Source: Gemmatimonas aurantiaca (lineage in GTDB: Bacteria; Gemmatimonadota; Gemmatimonadetes; Gemmatimonadales; Gemmatimonadaceae). From it: 64,000 nucleotides of DNA. The stretch covers positions 682,001 to 746,000 of the forward strand of contig NZ_JBBCJO010000005.1 in NCBI RefSeq assembly GCF_037190085.1, written 5' to 3'. Each line of letters starts with the position of its first letter. The stretch's first letter is position 1. Positions 57,264-64,000 of the stretch are shown in pieces. Position numbers and translations under genes: made by a program. The notes below the pieces were generated by a model. It was given only the letters and a program-made list of their open reading frames with translations, did no database searches and was not told the origin of the DNA.

Positions 57264-57917
57264 ATGCAGAATCGTCGCCGCCCCGAGCGGCAGGGAAAGA
57301 CCGGCCGCATCGTGCTGGTCGCGCTGGGGGCCCTTGCCGGCCTCGCCATGGGCATGCTGCTCGCCGACAAGCTCGGTGGACTCGAGGCCATCGAGGGCAA
57401 ACGCTCACGCCGCCGGCATCGCCAGAACGGCTGGCGCACCGATGGCCGGCGGTCCGAATCGTTCGATGAACTCCCCGACGACCATTCGGAACTCGCCCCC
57501 GAGTCCATCTCGCACCTGCATCTCACCGAGCACCTCGTCGACCAGGCGCCGCGGCGGGCGGAATCCCGGCGTGCCGGGTCCCGGCGCAGTGAATCCCGGA
57601 GCGGCCGGGGGCTCCGGAATTCGCTCTACCGCAGCACGCCGTATCTCTCGGAGACCGATGGGGCGCCGGATCCGGAATCGGCGCCGGTCGTGCCGCTCGA
57701 CGAGCTCGAGGAGCGTGTGCTGGAGGCGTTCCAGAACGATCCCATGCTGGCGCACCGGGCCATCGACATCGGCGCCGTCTCGCCGGGAGAGATCGAGCTC
57801 ACCGGCTGGGTCGCCGCACCGGCCGAGATCGACTACGCGCTCACCATTGCCCGTGGCGTGCCCGGCGTGGAGCAGGTGCTGAACTCCCTCACCGCCAACG
57901 CCGACGCCGTCGACTGA
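57264..57917 (+). CDS. BON-domain membrane-anchored protein
   Basis: 217 residues. Basic start, one membrane helix (IVLVALGALAGLAMGMLLADK), an Arg/Ser/Glu-rich low-complexity stretch (residues ~45-110), and a C-terminal BON domain (LEERVLEAFQNDPMLAHRAIDIGAVSPGEIELTGWV as its helix-strand parts, then ALTIARGVPGVEQVLNSL). BON domains bind phospholipid or link to envelope stress proteins such as OsmY. Divergent from thrS. The ATG at 57264 has an AGG-type site upstream; an ATG at 57234 is possible. Confidence 0.75.
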   Translation: MQNRRRPERQGKTGRIVLVALGALAGLAMGMLLADKLGGLEAIEGKRSRRRHRQNGWRTDGRRSESFDELPDDHSELAPESISHLHLTEHLVDQAPRRAESRRAGSRRSESRSGRGLRNSLYRSTPYLSETDGAPDPESAPVVPLDELEERVLEAFQNDPMLAHRAIDIGAVSPGEIELTGWVAAPAEIDYALTIARGVPGVEQVLNSLTANADAVD

Positions 57918-57973
57918 GTCGGCGACTCCCTCTCGACTGATCCGATCCCGTCGGGCGTGGTTATCTTTGATGG

Positions 57974-60729
<2,756 letters not shown>

Positions 60730-60733
<4 letters not shown>

Positions 60734-62148
60734 TCCGACGGTTATCCGCATTGGCGGTGGCGTTCGTGGCGGTGCTGGGCATCGGCGCCGCCTGCGCCAA
60801 TCAGGCGGCGCCACCCGGCGGCCCGCCGGACAACGCCCCGCCACTCATCGTGCGCATCACACCCGACACCAATTCGGTGGGCGGTGTCCCCAAAACGGTG
60901 GAACTGCGTTTCGATGAAGTCATCGCCGAAGCACCACGGGGTGGTGGCACCAGTCTCGCGGACCTGGTCTTCATCAGTCCCAAGAGTGGCGATGCGCGGG
61001 TGAGCTGGGGACGGACCCGCATCACGATCCGGCCGTCGAAGGGGTGGAAACCCAACACGGTGTATTCGGTGCAGATCAAGCCGGGTATCCAGGATCTGCG
61101 CAACAACGGCATCGACTCCATCATCCGCATCGTGTTCTCCACGGGCGGCCCCATTCCCGACACGCGCATCAGCGGTGTGGCGTTCGACTGGTTCGCCGGC
61201 AAGGGCATGGCCAGCGCGGTGGTGGAAGCCGTGGCCAGCGACAGCACGGTGTATCAGGCCGTCTCCGATTCGGTGGGACGCTTCGAACTGCGCAACCTGC
61301 CGTCGGGGCCGTATCTGCTGCGTGCCTTTGCCGATCGCAACAACAACCGCGATCTCGATCCGCTCGAACTCTGGGACGCCACGCGCGTGACGCTCACCCG
61401 GGCCGCGAGCGCGGAGTTGTACGCGTTCACGCACGATACGGTGGGACTGCGCATCACCGAGGTGGCGGTGCAGGACACGAACCGCGTGCTCAAACTGGTC
61501 TTCGACAAGCCGTATCCCAACGACTTCCAGTTCGATCCCGAGATGATCGTCGTCACGCGCGCCGATTCCTCGCGTGTGCCGGTGCGAAGCGTGCAGACCG
61601 CCGTCCAGAAAGCGACGGCCGACTCCCTGGCGGCCAAACAGAAAGCCGACTCCATCGCCAGGGCCGCGGAAGCGAAGCTCGACACCAGTCAGGCGGCGCG
61701 CGCGAAGCGGGATTCCATCGCCCAGGAGCGTCGCCGCGACAGTGTGTTCGCGGCGCAGCGTGCCGCGCAGGAGCGCCAGCGTCAGGCGGCACAGACCGCG
61801 CGGGCGCGCGGCATCCGGCCGGCGCCCGTCGATACGACACCCCCACCCAAGATGTCGCGGCAGCGGGTGTACAACGAAATCTTCGTCACACTCGAGTCGC
61901 CTCTGCCCTGGCAATCGCAGTTCCGGGTGCAGACCGCCGAGGTGCGCAGTCTTTCGGGTACGGTGAAATCGCCGTCGCGCAACTTCGCCACACCACGGGC
62001 ACCGCGCGTGGACAGCGCAGCCGCGAGACGGGATTCCGCGGCGCGTGATTCCGCTGCACGCAATTCCGGTGCGCGACGTGACAGTACCACACCACGTCCC
62101 CGGCCGGATACCGTGCAACATCTGCTGCCGCTCAGTCTGCGGCGATGA
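60730..62148 (+). CDS. Ig-like (Big_5-type) lipoprotein
   Basis: 472 residues. Lipoprotein signal with Cys at about residue 24 (IGAAC), then a SbsA/Big_5-like Ig domain (PPLIVRITPDTNSVGG, VELRFDEVIAE, WKPNTVYSVQIKPGIQD), a carboxypeptidase-regulatory-like beta-sandwich (GRFELRNLPSGPYLLRAFAD), a Lys/Ala/Gln/Arg-rich coiled stretch (residues ~300-370), and a Ser/Ala/Arg/Asp repeat tail. The GTG at 60730 overlaps the valS stop (GTGA), and its own stop overlaps the next start (ATGA). This type of lipoprotein is widespread in Bacteroidota and relatives; the function is not known. Confidence 0.78.
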
Positions 62149-62792
62149 GCGGCACACAGAGAGGCACGCGAAGCGATACGCACAGCGATACGCATCACGA
62201 TATGCACGGCGACACGCGCCCGGCGCTCTTCATCGACCGAGACGGTACGCTGATCGCCGACGCGCACTATCTGGCCGATGCGGAGCGCGTGGCCCTGCTC
62301 CCCGATGCCGTGGCCGCGGTGCGGCGCGCGAACGCCGCGGGGGTGCCGGTCGTGATCATCACCAATCAGTCGGGTATCGCCCGCGGACTCATCACCGAGG
62401 CCCAGTACGCGGCCGTGCGCGATCGCACGGTGACGCTGCTGGCCGCCGGTGGGGCCACGGTGCTGGCCACCTATCACTGCCCGCATGCCGCCACCACTCC
62501 GGCCTCGTGTGACTGCCGCAAGCCGGGACTTGGCATGTATCGACAGGCCGCGCGTGAACACCAGCTCGATCTCGCGCGGTCCGGTTATATCGGCGATCGC
62601 TGGCGAGACGTGCAGCCGGCGATCGCCGTCGGCGGTGTGGGCGTGCTCGTGCCGGGTATCGAAACGCCACCAGCCGATGTCGAAACCGCACGATCGTCAT
62701 CCGAGCCGCGTGTATTCCTGGCCGACCGGTTGCTGGAAGCCATCACGATCGCGCTCGCGGCAATCGGACCCATTCCAGCGCGGCCCCTGTAG
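62145..62792 (+). CDS. gmhB: HAD-type D-glycero-D-manno-heptose 1,7-bisphosphate phosphatase-like protein
   Basis: 215 residues. HAD-IIIA core: Asp31 and Asp33 in FIDRDGTLIAD, the Thr/Asn in IITNQSGIARG, zinc ligands in CPH...CDC, KPGLGM, and GDRWRDVQPA. In the family this dephosphorylates heptose-1,7-bisphosphate on the way to ADP-heptose for LPS. The first ~25 residues are a Thr/His/Asp-rich stretch made by a 12-base DNA repeat; an ATG at 62202 (MHGDTRPALF) may be the true start and would give a standard length. Overlaps the upstream stop by ATGA. Confidence 0.83.
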   Translation: MSGTQRGTRSDTHSDTHHDMHGDTRPALFIDRDGTLIADAHYLADAERVALLPDAVAAVRRANAAGVPVVIITNQSGIARGLITEAQYAAVRDRTVTLLAAGGATVLATYHCPHAATTPASCDCRKPGLGMYRQAAREHQLDLARSGYIGDRWRDVQPAIAVGGVGVLVPGIETPPADVETARSSSEPRVFLADRLLEAITIALAAIGPIPARPL

Positions 62793-62822
62793 CAGACCCG
62801 TCGGAATCGATAGTTTGGGACC

Positions 62823-63608
62823 ATGACCGCCGCCGCCGACTCCGCTTCGTCGACATTGTCTCCCCAGGAGTCCCCGCAGCGGTCGCCGACCCGCATCGCC
62901 GTACTCGCATCCGGCGGCGGCTCCAATCTGCAGGCGCTGATCGATCATTTTGCGGGCCCCGGCGCATCGGCGGGCACCATCGTCTACGTCGCCTCCGACA
63001 AGGCATCGGCGGGCGCGCTGGCCCGCGCCCGGCAGTCCGGCATCACCACCGGCGTGGTGCAGGTGCCCGCCGATGATGAAGCGCTCGTGGCGCAGTTGAT
63101 GAATGCCGGCGCCGAACTGCTCGTCCTCGCGGGCTATCTCAAGCTCATTCCCGCCGCGGTCGTGCAGACGTTTCGCGGTCGTCTGCTCAACGTGCACCCG
63201 GCGCTGCTGCCCGCCTTCGGCGGTCCCGGCATGTATGGCCAGCGCATTCACGCGGCCGTGCTCGAACATGGCGCCACCGTGACCGGTGTGACCGTGCACT
63301 TCGTCGACGAGCACTACGATCGTGGTCCCATCGTCGCGCAGTGGCCCGTGCCCGTCCTGCCCGCCGATACGGTGGCGTCACTGGCCGCCCGTGTGCTGCG
63401 CATCGAACATCGTCTGCTGCCGCTCTGTGCCGCCGCCGTGGCATCGGGAGCGATCGTGCTCGGCGACGACAATCGTGTGCATGGACATCTGCCCGTGCCC
63501 GTGAACATGGCCACGCACGACTGGCGATTCAGCGTGGCCCCCGATGGAGCCGACGATGCATCCACGTCGGCCTTCGGAGCCGATCTGGCGCGACTCTTTC
63601 CGCGCTGA
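62823..63608 (+). CDS. purN: Phosphoribosylglycinamide formyltransferase
   Basis: 261 residues, about 55 longer than usual, with a Ser/Pro-rich N-terminal extension and a C-terminal tail. Purine synthesis, transfer of formyl from 10-formyl-tetrahydrofolate to GAR. Motifs: VLASGGGSNLQALIDH, the active Asn-His-Pro (LLNVHPALLPAFGG), and the active Asp in VHFVDEHYDRGPIV. It is followed by purH, giving a normal purN-purH order. Confidence 0.95.
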   Translation: MTAAADSASSTLSPQESPQRSPTRIAVLASGGGSNLQALIDHFAGPGASAGTIVYVASDKASAGALARARQSGITTGVVQVPADDEALVAQLMNAGAELLVLAGYLKLIPAAVVQTFRGRLLNVHPALLPAFGGPGMYGQRIHAAVLEHGATVTGVTVHFVDEHYDRGPIVAQWPVPVLPADTVASLAARVLRIEHRLLPLCAAAVASGAIVLGDDNRVHGHLPVPVNMATHDWRFSVAPDGADDASTSAFGADLARLFPR

Positions 63609-63659
63609 TCGGCTCCCTATGTTTCGTTCCTTCTGAGATCTTCGACCGGATATTCATAC

Positions 63660-64000
63660 ATGCGCGCGCTGCTCTCCGTTTCCGACAAGTCGGGTCTGTT
63701 GCCCTTTGCCCAGGGTCTCGCGGCCCGGGGCGTGGAACTCGTGTCCACCGGGGGGACGGCGCGCATGCTGCGCGATGCCGGCCTCGCCGTGAAAGACGTG
63801 AGTGAACTCACCGGCTTCCCGGAAATGCTCGACGGACGCGTGAAGACGCTGCATCCCGTGGTGCATGGCGGTCTGCTCGCGCGTCGCGATCTCCCCGAGC
63901 ACATGGACGCCATCGCCGCGCATGGTATCGGTCCGATCGATCTCGTGGTGGTGAATCTCTATCCGTTCCGCGAGACGGCCGCGAAGCCCGGTGTGCATCC
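63660..64000 (+). CDS. purH: Bifunctional AICAR formyltransferase/IMP cyclohydrolase, partial (5' part)
   Basis: Only the first 113 codons are present; the gene runs past the window edge. It is the start of the N-terminal MGS-like IMP cyclohydrolase domain: ALLSVSDKSGLLPFA, STGGTARMLRDAG, LTGFPEMLDGRVKTLHP, VHGGLLARRD and IDLVVVNLYPF. The ATG at 63660 follows purN by 51 bases. Confidence 0.95.
   Translation, partial: MRALLSVSDKSGLLPFAQGLAARGVELVSTGGTARMLRDAGLAVKDVSELTGFPEMLDGRVKTLHPVVHGGLLARRDLPEHMDAIAAHGIGPIDLVVVNLYPFRETAAKPGVH

Overview
The window is 64 kb of GC-rich (estimated by eye at about two-thirds G+C), densely coded bacterial chromosome. Nothing in it looks plasmid-borne, phage-like or transposon-like. 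The gene content points to a Gram-negative, diderm, LPS-bearing member of the Gemmatimonadota, close to Gemmatimonas. The signs are several secreted carboxypeptidase-regulatory-like proteins, some with a TonB-plug-like tail but no barrel, a large CarboxypepD-TonB receptor, a stand-alone TonB, many VxAC/LxAC lipoproteins and a heptose-bisphosphate phosphatase. This taxonomic call is inference; no rRNA is present.

Layout. 0.1-12.3 kb, mostly minus strand: a plug-domain protein translationally coupled to an S9 peptidase, a divergent secreted esterase, a frameshifted paralogue of the plug-domain protein, ilvD, a DUF1707-type protein, a Tat-exported amidase and TonB. 12.5-17.5 kb, plus strand: another carboxypeptidase-regulatory-like secreted protein, a subtilisin-like lipoprotein, a NYN nuclease fused to a cold-shock domain, and a small unknown protein. 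17.6-18.4 kb: a DUF488 protein coupled to a four-helix membrane protein. 18.6-21.8 kb: an outer-surface protein with a CBM48-like tail, an ECF sigma factor, a membrane anti-sigma candidate that carries a CBM48-like domain outside the membrane, and a secreted unknown. 21.9-31 kb: lipoproteins, a secreted endonuclease I, and a three-gene coupled operon of two OB-fold (DUF5689/YhcR-like) lipoproteins feeding into a TonB-dependent receptor.

31-35 kb holds an MFS/spermidine-synthase fusion protein and a serine beta-lactamase-like hydrolase. 35.3-43.2 kb is a housekeeping block on the minus strand: two CAT-anticodon tRNAs (one is initiator tRNA), an FtsB/DivIC-like protein whose 3' end overlaps the initiator tRNA, enolase, PlsC-type acyltransferase, ThiL, a beta-propeller lipoprotein, the NAD(P)HX repair enzyme, and a Minf_1886-family protein. 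43.3-50.5 kb is a long minus-strand operon that joins acyl-CoA and amino-acid catabolism (thiolase, CPBP protease, 3-hydroxyacyl-CoA dehydrogenase, acyl-CoA dehydrogenase, leucine-type dehydrogenase) to RpiB and GlyA. 50.7-53.4 kb: a secreted creatininase-like protein with altered metal ligands, and another plug-domain protein. 53.4-53.8 kb is a striking pair of inverted 15-bp minisatellite arrays between convergent genes. 53.8-64 kb: a PAS/degenerate-GGDEF protein coupled to thrS, then on the plus strand a BON-domain protein, valS, an Ig-like lipoprotein, a gmhB-like phosphatase, purN and the start of purH, which runs off the window.

Themes: extensive ATGA/GTGA start-stop overlaps suggest translational coupling in most operons. 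The two candidate undescribed systems are (i) the CBM48 sensor / ECF sigma operon and (ii) the OB-fold lipoprotein / TonB receptor / endonuclease I locus, which may harvest extracellular nucleic acid. The inverted minisatellite at 53.4-53.8 kb is the clearest non-coding structure that no ordinary feature type explains.
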